Position numbers and translations under genes: made by a program
Assembly: GCF_014243345.1 (NCBI RefSeq)
Contig: NZ_JACLZF010000002.1
Span: 124,001 to 188,000, forward strand
DNA from: Robiginitalea sp. SC105
Lineage (GTDB): Bacteria; Bacteroidota; Bacteroidia; Flavobacteriales; Flavobacteriaceae
DNA length: 64,000 bases
Direction: 5' to 3'
Notes under the pieces: generated by a model
The model's input: only the letters and a program-made list of their open reading frames with translations
The model's database searches: none
Told to the model about the DNA's origin: nothing
Shown here: one piece after another, positions 38,799 through 49,785 of the stretch
Layout of the letters: each line of letters begins with the position of its first letter
Position numbering within the stretch: position 1 is the stretch's first letter

Positions 38799-39791
38799 AT
38801 GGCATTATTTAATTTTCAGAAGCCCGATAAAGTTATCATGATAGACTCCACCGACTTCGAGGGGAAGTTCGAATTCCGTCCCCTGGAGCCCGGTTATGGT
38901 CTGACTGTCGGGAACGCACTCCGCAGGGTGCTGCTTGCCTCCCTTGAAGGTTTTGCGATCACTTCGGTGCGCATCGACAAGGTGGAACATGAATTTTCGG
39001 TGATTGAGGGGGTTGTAGAGGATGTGACCGAGATTATCCTGAACCTGAAGCAGATCCGCTTCAAGCGTCAGATCGACGACGTAAACGAAGAAACCGTCTC
39101 CATATCCGTCAGCGGCAAGGAGCAGCTGACCGCGGGGGATTTCCAGAAGTTCATTTCCGGTTTCCAGGTGTTGAACCCGGAGCTGGTTATCTGCAATATG
39201 GACCCGAAGGTGAGCATCAATATGGAGATCATCATCGAGAAGGGCCGCGGGTACGTACCTGCCGAGGAGAACAAAAAGTCCAACGCGCCGCTGGGAAGCA
39301 TTGCCGTGGACTCCATCTTCACCCCGGTGCGCAATGTGAAATACAGCATTGAAAACTACCGGGTAGAGCAGAAGACCGACTACGAAAAGCTGGTCTTTGA
39401 AATCCTGACGGACGGATCCATCCATCCCAAGGACGCGCTTACCGAAGCTGCCAAGGTGCTGATCCACCATTTCATGCTCTTCTCAGACGAGCGGATCACC
39501 CTGGAAGCCGATGAAATAGCGCAGACCGAGACCTATGATGAGGAGTCCCTGCACATGCGGCAGCTGCTGAAGACCAAACTGGTGGACATGGACCTGAGCG
39601 TCCGCGCCCTCAACTGCCTGAAGGCAGCAGAGGTGGATACCCTCGGGGACCTGGTCTCCTTCAACAAGAACGACCTCATGAAGTTCCGGAACTTCGGGAA
39701 GAAATCCCTCACCGAGCTGGAGGAACTGGTCATCAACAAAGGATTGAACTTTGGGATGGACCTGTCAAAATATAAACTGGATAAGGATTAA
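38799..39791 (+). CDS. rpoA: RNA polymerase alpha subunit
   Basis: 330 residues. The N-terminal assembly domain (1 to about 230) contains [20 protein letters not shown] linker leads to the C-terminal domain (about 255-330), with [17 protein letters not shown] and [16 protein letters not shown], the helix-hairpin-helix that contacts DNA and activators. Lies between rpsD and rplQ as usual. Confidence 0.98.
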   Translation: MALFNFQKPDKVIMIDSTDFEGKFEFRPLEPGYGLTVGNALRRVLLASLEGFAITSVRIDKVEHEFSVIEGVVEDVTEIILNLKQIRFKRQIDDVNEETVSISVSGKEQLTAGDFQKFISGFQVLNPELVICNMDPKVSINMEIIIEKGRGYVPAEENKKSNAPLGSIAVDSIFTPVRNVKYSIENYRVEQKTDYEKLVFEILTDGSIHPKDALTEAAKVLIHHFMLFSDERITLEADEIAQTETYDEESLHMRQLLKTKLVDMDLSVRALNCLKAAEVDTLGDLVSFNKNDLMKFRNFGKKSLTELEELVINKGLNFGMDLSKYKLDKD

Positions 39792-39833
39792 GCCGGTTGC
39801 GGGAAGCGCATCCAGCGAAATTATTGATACGAG

Positions 39834-40502
39834 ATGAGACACGGAAAGAAAGTCAATCACCTGGGAAGGAAAACAGCACACCGCAAGGCGATGCTCGCCA
39901 ACATGGCCTGTTCCCTGATCGAACATAAGCGGATCAACACCACGGTTGCCAAGGCCAAGGCCCTGAAGCAGTTTGTGGAGCCGCTGATCACCAAATCCAA
40001 GGCCGAGAACAACCAGTCTGCTGAAAAAGGCACGCACAACCGCCGGATCGTGATGAGCAGCCTGCGCAGCAAGGAAGCCGTATCCGAGCTGTTCAGCTCG
40101 GTGGCTGAGAAGGTAGGGGACCGAGCCGGGGGGTATACCCGGATCATCAAGTTGGGCAACCGGCTGGGTGACAACGCGGACATGGCCATGATCGAGCTGG
40201 TAGATTTCAACGAACTCTACAACGCCGATAAGCCGAAGAAGAAATCCACAAGGCGAAGCCGCCGTTCCAAGTCCAAGGACACCGAGGCATCTGCTGCACC
40301 TGCAGCCAAGGAAGCCAAGGCAACCGGGGAAACCAAGGCTGCTGAAGAGGCGCCGGCTGCTGAGCAGGCCGAGGAACCGAAAGAAACCAAACCGGCTGAA
40401 GCAGCTCCTGCTGCTGAGACCGCTGCCGAAGCGAAGGAAACCGGGAATCCGGAGGAAGCCCCGGAAGAAAATGATCAGAAGGCGGATGGTTCCAAGGAAT
40501 AA
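39834..40502 (+). CDS. rplQ: 50S ribosomal protein L17 with long acidic/Ala tail
   Basis: 222 residues. The core (1 to about 125) has [20 protein letters not shown] and the NNRRIV-like HNRRIVMSS segment. A Lys/Arg/Ser patch ([15 protein letters not shown]) follows, then about 80 residues of Ala/Glu/Lys/Pro repeats ending in [13 protein letters not shown]. coli L17 is about 127 residues. Flavobacterial L17 often has such tails as far as I recall; the tail is probably disordered, function unknown. Last gene of the operon. Confidence 0.96.
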   Translation: MRHGKKVNHLGRKTAHRKAMLANMACSLIEHKRINTTVAKAKALKQFVEPLITKSKAENNQSAEKGTHNRRIVMSSLRSKEAVSELFSSVAEKVGDRAGGYTRIIKLGNRLGDNADMAMIELVDFNELYNADKPKKKSTRRSRRSKSKDTEASAAPAAKEAKATGETKAAEEAPAAEQAEEPKETKPAEAAPAAETAAEAKETGNPEEAPEENDQKADGSKE

Positions 40503-40531
40503 GCCGACTTTATCAAAAGTTTTAAACCAAA

Positions 40532-40563
40532 AAGGGATAGTCTCACAGGCTGTCCCTTTTTTT
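40532..40563 (+). terminator. Terminator of the ribosomal protein operon
   Basis: An 11-bp stem (two G-U pairs) of AAGGGATAGTC and GGCTGTCCCTT around a 5-base loop, followed by TTTTT. It lies 30 bases after the rplQ stop. Confidence 0.88.
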
Positions 40564-40603
40564 ATGTTATTTTGTTAAACACCTTAAAATCACGGAAGAA
40601 TTT

Positions 40604-41731
40604 ATGAAGTATCAGGCCAAGAGAAAAGCATTGATCCTGCTCGCGGATGGCACCGTTTTTTACGGCAAGGCGGTGGGCGATAAAGAGGGAACCGCCTTTG
40701 GCGAAGTTTGTTTTAACACGGGAACCACCGGCTACCAGGAAATTTTTACGGACCCGTCCTATTTCGGGCAGCTGATGGTAACCACCAATGCCCACATCGG
40801 GAATTACGGTACCCGGGCAGAGGAGTCGGAATCCGACGGGGTGAAGATCGCCGGGCTGATCTGCAAAAATTTTGCCTATAGCTACAGCCGTCCCGATGCG
40901 GATTACAGCCTTCAGGAATTCCTGGATAAAAACGGGCTGTTTGCCATTTCCGATGTGGACACCCGCGCCCTGGTAAGCTATATCCGCGATAACGGCGCCA
41001 TGAACGCCGTGATTTCCACGAGGGTGGACGAACTGGACGCCCTGAAAGCCGAACTGGCAGAGGTGCCGGGGATGGAAGGCCTGGAGCTCGCTTCCGCCGT
41101 GTCCACCCGGGAACCCTACTTTGTCGGGGATGCCGATGCCTCCATCCGGATCGCCGCACTGGATATTGGCATCAAAAAGAACATCCTGCGCAACCTGGCC
41201 AGACGGGGCGCATACATCCAGGTGTTTCCACACGACACCTCTTACGAAACCATGGAGGCCTGGAACCCGGACGGATACTTTATCTCCAACGGACCCGGAG
41301 ACCCCCAGCCCTTGAAAGAGGCGGTGGAACTGGCCCGGAAGATCATCGCCACAGACAAACCCCTCTTCGGGATCTGCCTGGGACACCAGGTCATTGCCCT
41401 GGCCAACGGGGTCAGCACCTATAAGATGCACCACGGGCACCGCGGCATCAACCACCCGGTGATCAACCTGGAAACCGGGAAAGGGGAGATTACCTCCCAG
41501 AACCACGGCTTCGCCGTCAACCGGGAAGAGACCGAGGCGCACCCCGACCTGCAGATAACCCACATCCACCTGAATGACCAGACGGTGGCGGGTATCCGGA
41601 TGAAGGACAAAAACGTGTTTTCCGTACAGTACCACCCGGAGGCCAGCCCGGGCCCGCACGATGCCGAGTACCTGTTTGACCAATTCTTTGAAACCATCCG
41701 GGAACACATGACAAAAAACACGGCTGTTTAA
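40604..41731 (+). CDS. carA: Carbamoyl-phosphate synthase small subunit
   Basis: 375 residues. The N-terminal domain opens ALILLADGTVFYGKAVG. The class I glutamine amidotransferase domain includes SNGPGDP, the nucleophile in GICLGHQ (about residue 256) and QYHPEASPGPHD. It supplies ammonia for carbamoyl phosphate used in pyrimidine and arginine synthesis. carB is not in this window, so the two subunits are encoded apart. Confidence 0.96.
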   Translation: MKYQAKRKALILLADGTVFYGKAVGDKEGTAFGEVCFNTGTTGYQEIFTDPSYFGQLMVTTNAHIGNYGTRAEESESDGVKIAGLICKNFAYSYSRPDADYSLQEFLDKNGLFAISDVDTRALVSYIRDNGAMNAVISTRVDELDALKAELAEVPGMEGLELASAVSTREPYFVGDADASIRIAALDIGIKKNILRNLARRGAYIQVFPHDTSYETMEAWNPDGYFISNGPGDPQPLKEAVELARKIIATDKPLFGICLGHQVIALANGVSTYKMHHGHRGINHPVINLETGKGEITSQNHGFAVNREETEAHPDLQITHIHLNDQTVAGIRMKDKNVFSVQYHPEASPGPHDAEYLFDQFFETIREHMTKNTAV

Positions 41732-41791
41732 GATATTGTTACGCCTTTACACCCCGCCCCGGGACTTCTCCCGGGTACGCGCCTGTTTTCG

Positions 41792-41799
41792 TATCTTTG
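41792..41799 (+). promoter_or_regulatory. -7 element upstream of eno
   Basis: TATCTTTG matches TAnnTTTG, 34 bases before the eno ATG. A -33 TTG is not seen. A CCCGGG-N6-CCCGGG inverted repeat at 41758-41775 lies just upstream, without a U-run. Confidence 0.5.
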
Positions 41800-41821
41800 C
41801 AACCTGAACACAACCGAATAA

Positions 41822-43126
<1,305 letters not shown>

Positions 43127-43183
43127 GCAGACTTTATACGATCTCGTTACTTATTTAGTTTATGTAGTAGATCAGCCACATTT

Positions 43184-45736
43184 GTGAACATGAAATTAAA
43201 TGCAATTTCCCCCTGCAATGATTTATGGAGTAGGTATTGCACCTTCATAAGTTGTTTTATTCTGATTTTGCAGTTCGGGACTATTGGAGGCCAGGAGTTG
43301 CCGCAGGGATTTTCGATTGTGCGTGTAACTTCTGGAGTTGAAAATGTTAGCTGTTTTGCCTTTCTGGATGATGATTCCATTTTGATTGCAGAGCAGGACG
43401 GAGACATTTTTCTTTATAAGGAAGGCGTTCTTTACCCCGATCCTATCGTACGAATACCAACGATCATTGCAGCTTCTGGAGGTGACCGAGGCCTGGTTGG
43501 AATAGCGATCGATCCGGATTTCCCGAATTCCCCCTATATCTACTTAACCTATACAGTTGAGGCGGCTACACACAATCGCGTTTCCCGGTTTGTTTTCGAA
43601 AACGACCGTATCGATTTAAGTTCAGAGCAAGTACTTCTGGAACTTAGTCCCATTTATTCCAAATGGCATGTTGGTGGCGCAATCGTTTTTGACTCCAAAG
43701 GATTCCTTTACACAACAACCGGAGATAATAGTACCCCGGATAATGCACAGGACATGAACACTACCCACGGAAAGGTTCTTCGTATCCACAAAGACGGACG
43801 CGTGCCCACCGACAATCCGTTTTATGGCGGAGGGGAAGTCCAGAACCTCATTTGGTCCCTTGGGTTGCGCAATCCATATACCATGGCCATCAATCGGGAA
43901 GATGGTCTGATTTTTGTCAACGACGTGGGTAAAACGGGTTCGGAGGAAGTTAATGACGCTTCCGAGCCAGGAAGAAATTTTGGTTGGCCGATCTACGAAG
44001 GTTATCCGGTGGCTGAGGATGCTCAGTATTATCCGCCATCCTATGCCTATTCACACAACACGGCGGATAACGACAGCACGGGTGTGGCTATAACAGGCGG
44101 AGCATTTTATAACCCCAGAATTTCAAATTATCCGGAAATTTACAGGGACAAGTATTTTTTTCTGGAATTCGGGAACCAATGGATCAACACCATTGATGCA
44201 CAAATAGATGGCCACGATGATCACGGTCACTACCATGATTTGAGCCCCACCAGGGAAACCTTTGGCACACAACTGCCAAAAGGGGGAATTTATCTGCAGG
44301 TGGGTCCGGATGGGAATCTCTATTATTTCAGTCGGATTGATAACATACTTTATAAAATAATTTTCTATGATGGAGAAGCGCCCATCATTTTGGAGCAGCC
44401 GGAGAACTCCGTAACTATGATTGGAGAGAGAACCAGGTTTTCCATTAACGCTGTAGGTGCGGGGGAATTACACTATGAATGGTATCGAGAGGGGAACCGG
44501 ATCAATAGTGCTCCGGACCGGAGTTCATATAGTTTTGGTGATACCCAGGAAAGTCGCGCCGGTAACTATCAGGTACGTGTATACAATGAATTTGGTGAAA
44601 TATGGAGTGAGACTTTTTCGCTCGAGGTGATTCCATTCAACTACAAACCGATCGTCAAAATAGATGCACCAAACGAGGATTACTTGTATCGGGCAGGGGA
44701 GACACTAATGTTCGAAGCCAGTGCAACCGATCCGGAAGAAGGAGTCCTGCCGGATTCTCGTTTTGAATGGTTCCTCGATTTTCACCACGACGATCATATT
44801 CACGATGCACCGGCAGTGGCACTCCAGGTCTCTAGTGGGTCCCTCGAACTACCAGATGTGGGGGAAACTTCAGCAAATGTCTGGTACGTCCTACGAGTGC
44901 GTGTGCATGATGAATTAGGCCAGGAGTCCAGTGATACGGTTGCCATCTATCCCCGGAAATCTGAAATTTCGTTCCGGACGGAACCCCCAGGGCTTGAAAT
45001 TTCGATTGACGGACCAGCATATCAGACCCCGCTCACACAGGAATTTGTCGAATCCCTTCGCCTGCCTGTTAGTGCTGAAGAACAGGAAATAGCAGGAGAG
45101 GAAGGAATATATGTTTTGACCGGTTGGTCGGCGACTGTTGAGGACGGGCATTATCGTATTCCTGAAGAAAACGCAGAATTAATTGCATACTTTTCAAAGT
45201 GTATGGCACCAGAAGCCGTTAATGCGCTGACCTATGAATTTACAGATAACCAGGTAATGCTCAGATGGGACATGGACGATGCAGCCTGTACGCAGTCCTT
45301 TATTATTGAAGATGCAAACAGCGGGCAGATATATAATGTCGACCGGTTAGTTGACACAAACAATTTCACTTATCTAGTCCCTTCAGAATTAGTGGCCGGA
45401 AGCCAGTATTCCTTCCGTATTAAATCGATAAATGGTGCAGGTGAATCTGATTGGAACTCCGTACAGTTTAAATTTCAGGGAAGTGTGAAACCCGAAAAAT
45501 ATATGGTATCGCCTATCCCGGCCTCTGAGTATATAGAAATCGGGGGCATTGACCCGGAAAGGAACTACAACTTGGAATTGTACAGTTATTCCGGGCAGTT
45601 TATTTCAACGGATGGAATTTGGAAGGTTGTAAATGACCTTATCGAAGTGAATGTGTCCTGGTTGAAAACGGGTATTTATTTCCTGATTATCGATGACGGG
45701 GATTCCAAAAAATCCCTTAAGGTATTGATCCGATAA
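43184..45736 (+). CDS. Secreted PQQ-type sugar dehydrogenase with T9SS sorting domain
   Basis: 850 residues. A hydrophobic export segment (about 19-36) precedes a glucose/sorbosone dehydrogenase propeller (about 40-405): GGDRGLVGIAIDP, VGGAIVFDSKGFLYTTTGDN, WSLGLRNPYTMAIN. Next come an Ig-like domain (about 400-485; ERTRFSINAVGAGELHYEW), a PKD/cadherin-like domain (about 490-600), a fibronectin III-like domain (about 675-760), and a type A T9SS C-terminal domain ending TGIYFLIIDDGDSKKSLKVL. Predicted to oxidise sugars or alcohols at the surface using PQQ; PQQ synthesis genes are not here. Base composition is clearly AT-richer than both neighbours (one 60-base line at 44101 is 30% GC), suggesting transfer. 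Confidence 0.83.
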   Translation: MNMKLNAISPCNDLWSRYCTFISCFILILQFGTIGGQELPQGFSIVRVTSGVENVSCFAFLDDDSILIAEQDGDIFLYKEGVLYPDPIVRIPTIIAASGGDRGLVGIAIDPDFPNSPYIYLTYTVEAATHNRVSRFVFENDRIDLSSEQVLLELSPIYSKWHVGGAIVFDSKGFLYTTTGDNSTPDNAQDMNTTHGKVLRIHKDGRVPTDNPFYGGGEVQNLIWSLGLRNPYTMAINREDGLIFVNDVGKTGSEEVNDASEPGRNFGWPIYEGYPVAEDAQYYPPSYAYSHNTADNDSTGVAITGGAFYNPRISNYPEIYRDKYFFLEFGNQWINTIDAQIDGHDDHGHYHDLSPTRETFGTQLPKGGIYLQVGPDGNLYYFSRIDNILYKIIFYDGEAPIILEQPENSVTMIGERTRFSINAVGAGELHYEWYREGNRINSAPDRSSYSFGDTQESRAGNYQVRVYNEFGEIWSETFSLEVIPFNYKPIVKIDAPNEDYLYRAGETLMFEASATDPEEGVLPDSRFEWFLDFHHDDHIHDAPAVALQVSSGSLELPDVGETSANVWYVLRVRVHDELGQESSDTVAIYPRKSEISFRTEPPGLEISIDGPAYQTPLTQEFVESLRLPVSAEEQEIAGEEGIYVLTGWSATVEDGHYRIPEENAELIAYFSKCMAPEAVNALTYEFTDNQVMLRWDMDDAACTQSFIIEDANSGQIYNVDRLVDTNNFTYLVPSELVAGSQYSFRIKSINGAGESDWNSVQFKFQGSVKPEKYMVSPIPASEYIEIGGIDPERNYNLELYSYSGQFISTDGIWKVVNDLIEVNVSWLKTGIYFLIIDDGDSKKSLKVLIR

Positions 45737-45792
45737 TCCTCGGGAGAAGATCCGATTACTTGTCCGTAACCCACTTTTAATAAAACCTTCAC

Positions 45793-47361
45793 TTGAACCG
45801 ATTCTTATTTGTCGCGGCTGAAAACGATGGGATCCCTAACTGCAAGGCCGGGGGGATGGGGGACGTGGTGCGGGACGTGCCCCGGCAGATTGCTGCCCGG
45901 GGCGATGAAGCCCACGTGGTGGTACCCGCCTACGGGAGGTTGCACGGCAACGGCACCCTGGTGCGGGTGCTGGAGGTGCCCCTGCGCGGCCGGCTTTATG
46001 AGATCAGCATCTATCGCGTACCAGGCAAAAAGGATATTCCGGGGGTTTCCCACTATGTACTGCACCACCCGGAGATCACTGCAGGAGATATTGCGCACAT
46101 CTACCACAACGATCCGGAAGAACCCTTTTATTCGGATTTTATCAAGTTTGCCATTTTCTGTACTGGGGTGGGGGCTGCCCTCAGGGACGGTGTTTTCGGG
46201 GCCGTGGATGTGGTGCACCTGCACGACTGGCACACCAGCCTCTTGTTGTTCCTCCGGGAATACCATCCGCAGTTCCTGTCGCTCCGGGAAATCCGGTTTG
46301 TCTACAGCATCCACAACCTGGCCATTCAGGGGATACGCCCCTTTGGAAACAACCACGCCTCCCTGGATACCTGGTTCCCCGGCCTGGACTACGAAACCCG
46401 GGCCCTCAGCGACCGGCGCTACCCGGACTGCATCAACCTGATGGCGGTGGGGATCCGCCTGGCCGATGCCGTGCACACGGTTTCGCCTTCGTACATGGAA
46501 GATATCCAGAAACCGAGCTCGCCCCCGGAATTTATCGGGGGGGAAGGCCTGGAAGCCGACCTGGTTCGGGCAAAGAAGGAAAAGCGGCTCTTTGGCATCC
46601 TCAACGGCTGCAATTATGACAGCATCCGGACGGTGGCCCCGGGCCGGCTCTTCCCCAATACCATCCGGGCCTTGTTCGGGTGGCTGCAGGAGGAATCCAA
46701 GAAATACAAGGCGGACTTCCTGGCCCATACGGGCGAGAAGATCGTACGGCTGATGGATGCCCCGCCCGACTTTATCTGTTCCAGCGTCGCCCGGCTGACC
46801 GAGCAGAAATTCTACTTCTTCAAGAAGAGTCCCGAATGCCTGGAGCACCTGCTCGGGCAACTCGAATCCGTCAACGGGATTTTCCTGTTGCTGGGTACCG
46901 GGGACCCCGTATACGAAGAGCTGTTCCGGAAAATGAGTTACAAACACCCCAACTTCATCTTTACCAACGGGCAATCCGAGGACCTGATCGATTCCATCTA
47001 CCTGGAAACCGACCTGTACCTGATGCCGAGCCAGTTCGAACCCTGCGGGATCAGCCAGATGCTCGCCATGCGCAACGGGAACCCCGTTCTGGCCCACGCA
47101 ACCGGCGGCCTGAAGGATACCATCCGCCATTTGGAAACCGGCTTCCTCTTTGACGGGGATACCTACGAGGAAAAAATCGGTGGGTTGCAGACCGTTTTCG
47201 GGCTGGCCCTGGACATGTACCGCAACGAGCCCGGCAAATGGCGGGAAATCCGGGAAAATGCCCGGAAGACGCGGTTTACGTGGGCAGATTCGGTAGCTGC
47301 CTACTACGGAAAACTCTATCGGGTTCCGGCCGCTGCAAAAAAGGCCTCCAAACTCCGTTAA
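45793..47361 (+). CDS. glgA: Glycogen/starch synthase, GT5 type
   Basis: 522 residues from a TTG start; the family begins just before the ADP-glucose loop KAGGMGDVVRDVP (residues 18-30), so a later start would cut into it. Other motifs: HLHDWHTSLLLFL, SIHNLAIQGIRP, and the C-terminal PSQFEPCGISQMLAMRNG. Adds glucosyl units to glycogen. No glgB or glgC nearby. GC-rich again, unlike the gene just upstream. Confidence 0.87.
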   Translation: MNRFLFVAAENDGIPNCKAGGMGDVVRDVPRQIAARGDEAHVVVPAYGRLHGNGTLVRVLEVPLRGRLYEISIYRVPGKKDIPGVSHYVLHHPEITAGDIAHIYHNDPEEPFYSDFIKFAIFCTGVGAALRDGVFGAVDVVHLHDWHTSLLLFLREYHPQFLSLREIRFVYSIHNLAIQGIRPFGNNHASLDTWFPGLDYETRALSDRRYPDCINLMAVGIRLADAVHTVSPSYMEDIQKPSSPPEFIGGEGLEADLVRAKKEKRLFGILNGCNYDSIRTVAPGRLFPNTIRALFGWLQEESKKYKADFLAHTGEKIVRLMDAPPDFICSSVARLTEQKFYFFKKSPECLEHLLGQLESVNGIFLLLGTGDPVYEELFRKMSYKHPNFIFTNGQSEDLIDSIYLETDLYLMPSQFEPCGISQMLAMRNGNPVLAHATGGLKDTIRHLETGFLFDGDTYEEKIGGLQTVFGLALDMYRNEPGKWREIRENARKTRFTWADSVAAYYGKLYRVPAAAKKASKLR

Positions 47362-47387
47362 GGATACCCTAAAACGATGGATGGCGA

Positions 47388-47418
47388 TTGTTAAAAAGGG
47401 GGCTTTTTCGTAGTTTTA
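47388..47418 (+). promoter_or_regulatory. Promoter of gltA
   Basis: TTG at 47388-47390, a 20-base spacer and TAGTTTTA at 47411-47418, close to TTG-N19-TAnnTTTG. The gltA ATG is 34 bases further on. Confidence 0.55.
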
Positions 47419-47452
47419 CAAGACCTGCTAACGAAACCCTTAAACCGAACAA

Positions 47453-48739
47453 ATGTCAGACAAAGCGAGTATTTCATTCAATGGCAAGACCTATGAGTTT
47501 CCCGTGGTAGAGGGAACGGAGGACGAAATTGCCATCGATATCAAGACCCTGAGGAGCGCCTCGGGCATTATTACCCTGGATCCCGGTTTCAAGAACACCG
47601 GTTCCTGCGAAAGTGCGATCACCTTCCTCGACGGGGAAAAGGGCGTGCTTCGCTACCGGGGATACTCCATCGAAGAGCTGGCAGAGAAAGCAGATTTCCT
47701 CGAAGTGGCCTACCTGCTTATTTTCGGGGAGCTACCCAACAAGGATGAGCTGGAAAAATTCCACAAGGATATCAAGGCCGAGTCCCACGTGGATGAGGAA
47801 ATGAAGAAAATCCTGGACGGTTTCCCGAAATCGGCCCACCCGATGGGGGTGATCTCCTCCCTTACCAGCGCGCTGATCGCCTTTAACCCTTCCTCGGTCA
47901 ACGTTTCCTCCAAGGAGGATATGTACCACGCCATCGTGCGCCTGCTGGCGAAGTTTCCGGTCCTGGTGGCCTGGACCCACCGCAAAAAGATGGGCCTGCC
48001 GCTGGATTACGGGGACGATTCCCTGGGTTACGTGGAGAACATCCATAAAATGATGTTCAAGCGCCCCAACCGGGAATACCACCGCAATGCCGTTGCCATC
48101 AACGCCCTCGATAAATTGCTCATCCTCCATGCGGACCACGAACAGAATTGCTCCACGTCCACCGTGCGCATTGTGGGATCCTCGCATGCCGGCCTGTTTG
48201 CATCCATCTCCGCAGGTATCTCGGCTCTCTGGGGGCCGCTGCACGGGGGCGCCAACCAGGCGGTACTTGAAATGCTCCAGGCCATCGAGGCAGACGGGGG
48301 CGATACCAAGCGCTATATGGCCAAGGCCAAGGACAAGGACGACCCCTTCAGGCTGATGGGCTTCGGGCACCGGGTCTACAAGAATTTTGACCCCCGGGCA
48401 CGGATCATCAAGAAGGCGGCCGACGAGGTGCTGGCAGATCTCGGAATCGAAGACGCGATCCTGGACATCGCCAAGGGCCTTGAAAAGGAAGCCCTGGAAG
48501 ACGACTACTTCGTAAAGCGGAAGCTCTATCCCAACGTGGACTTTTACTCAGGCATCATTTACCGCGCACTGGGAATCCCCGTGGAGATGTTCACCGTGAT
48601 GTTCGCACTGGGCCGCCTGCCCGGCTGGATTGCCCAATGGCGGGAAATGCGCCTGCGGGGGGAACCCATCGGGCGCCCGCGCCAGGTATATATAGGGGAG
48701 AACCAACGACCCTTCAAGGAATTGAGCCAGCGCAAGTAG
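47453..48739 (+). CDS. gltA: Citrate synthase (type II)
   Basis: 428 residues. Catalytic His in GPLHGGANQAVLEML, substrate His in MGFGHRVYKNFDPRA, and catalytic Asp in NVDFYSGIIYRALG. Catalyses oxaloacetate plus acetyl-CoA to citrate. The N-terminal beta-rich extension of the NADH-sensitive type is present. Has its own promoter and terminator. Confidence 0.97.
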   Translation: MSDKASISFNGKTYEFPVVEGTEDEIAIDIKTLRSASGIITLDPGFKNTGSCESAITFLDGEKGVLRYRGYSIEELAEKADFLEVAYLLIFGELPNKDELEKFHKDIKAESHVDEEMKKILDGFPKSAHPMGVISSLTSALIAFNPSSVNVSSKEDMYHAIVRLLAKFPVLVAWTHRKKMGLPLDYGDDSLGYVENIHKMMFKRPNREYHRNAVAINALDKLLILHADHEQNCSTSTVRIVGSSHAGLFASISAGISALWGPLHGGANQAVLEMLQAIEADGGDTKRYMAKAKDKDDPFRLMGFGHRVYKNFDPRARIIKKAADEVLADLGIEDAILDIAKGLEKEALEDDYFVKRKLYPNVDFYSGIIYRALGIPVEMFTVMFALGRLPGWIAQWREMRLRGEPIGRPRQVYIGENQRPFKELSQRK

Positions 48740-48756
48740 CACAGGCAAGCAATTCC

Positions 48757-48781
48757 GGGGGCCGCAGTCAGGCCCCCTTTT
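48757..48781 (+). terminator. Rho-independent terminator after gltA
   Basis: 7-bp GC stem GGGGGCC/GGCCCCC with a 7-base loop and a following TTTTT tract, 17 bases after the gltA stop. It lies between gltA and the DDAH-like gene. Confidence 0.85.
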
Positions 48782-48805
48782 TATATCCCGTATTACGCTA
48801 CAACT

Positions 48806-49720
48806 ATGTTGGAACTGAATATCAAGGACGAAACGTCCCCCCTGAAGGCAGTGGTTCTGGGAACGGCTGCCAGCAGCGGCCCCGTGCCCAAACCGGAAGC
48901 CGCCTACGACCCCAAGTCCCTGCAGCATATCCTGGCCGGCACCTACCCGGACGAGGCGGACATGGTCCGGGAAATGGACGGGTTTGAGGCAGTCCTGAAA
49001 AAACATGGGGCCCGGGTTTTTCGCCCCGAGGTCATCGCGGATTGCAACCAGATCTTTTCCCGGGATATCGCCTTTGTGGTCGACGACAAACTGGTGGAGG
49101 CCAATATCCTCCCGGATAGGGACAGGGAATTCGAAGCGATCGTACACGTCCTTGAGCAGGTGGGCCCGGGCCAGCTCCTGGTACCCCCGGATGAAGTCCA
49201 TGTGGAGGGCGGGGATGTGATGCCCTGGAAGGAGTTCCTCTTTGTGGGTACCTACACGGCACCGGATTACCCCCGTTACATTACCGCGAGGACCAACCGC
49301 GCGGCTGTCGAATACCTCCGGGAGGCATTTCCCAACCGGGAAGTGCGGGCGTTCGAATTGCGCAAGCACAACAAGGACCCGCGCAAGAATGCGCTGCACC
49401 TGGATTGCTGTTTCCAGCCGGTGGGTAACGACCTTGCCATCCTTCACCGGGACAGCTTCCTGAACCCGGCCGATTTTGAATGGCTCCGGGCGTATTTTGG
49501 GCCGGACAACATCCTGGAGATCACCACGGAGGAGATGTACCGGATGTTCAGCAACGTCTTTTCCATCTCCCCCGAAGTGGTGGTCAGCGAACAGGGCTTT
49601 ACCCGCCTGAACGACTGGCTGGAATCCAGGGGACTCACCGTGGAGCGGATCCCGTACGGGGAAGTGGGCAAACAGGGGGGGCTGCTGCGCTGCAGCACGC
49701 TGCCACTGGCCCGCGGGTGA
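48806..49720 (+). CDS. Amidinotransferase-fold hydrolase, DDAH-like
   Basis: 304 residues of the guanidino-modifying fold. Visible sites: FSRDIAFVVDD, HVEGGDVMPW, the catalytic His in NALHLDCCF, and a nucleophilic Cys close to the C-terminus in GGLLRCSTLPLARG. Fits dimethylarginine dimethylaminohydrolase or a related arginine/citrulline enzyme; the exact substrate is not determinable by eye. Lies after gltA, an association I recall from other flavobacteria. Confidence 0.83.
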   Translation: MLELNIKDETSPLKAVVLGTAASSGPVPKPEAAYDPKSLQHILAGTYPDEADMVREMDGFEAVLKKHGARVFRPEVIADCNQIFSRDIAFVVDDKLVEANILPDRDREFEAIVHVLEQVGPGQLLVPPDEVHVEGGDVMPWKEFLFVGTYTAPDYPRYITARTNRAAVEYLREAFPNREVRAFELRKHNKDPRKNALHLDCCFQPVGNDLAILHRDSFLNPADFEWLRAYFGPDNILEITTEEMYRMFSNVFSISPEVVVSEQGFTRLNDWLESRGLTVERIPYGEVGKQGGLLRCSTLPLARG

Positions 49721-49785
49721 GGAAAAGGTGCAAATCACGGAAATATCGCGGGAAGCCCTGATGGCCATCCGGGCGCGAACCCGGG

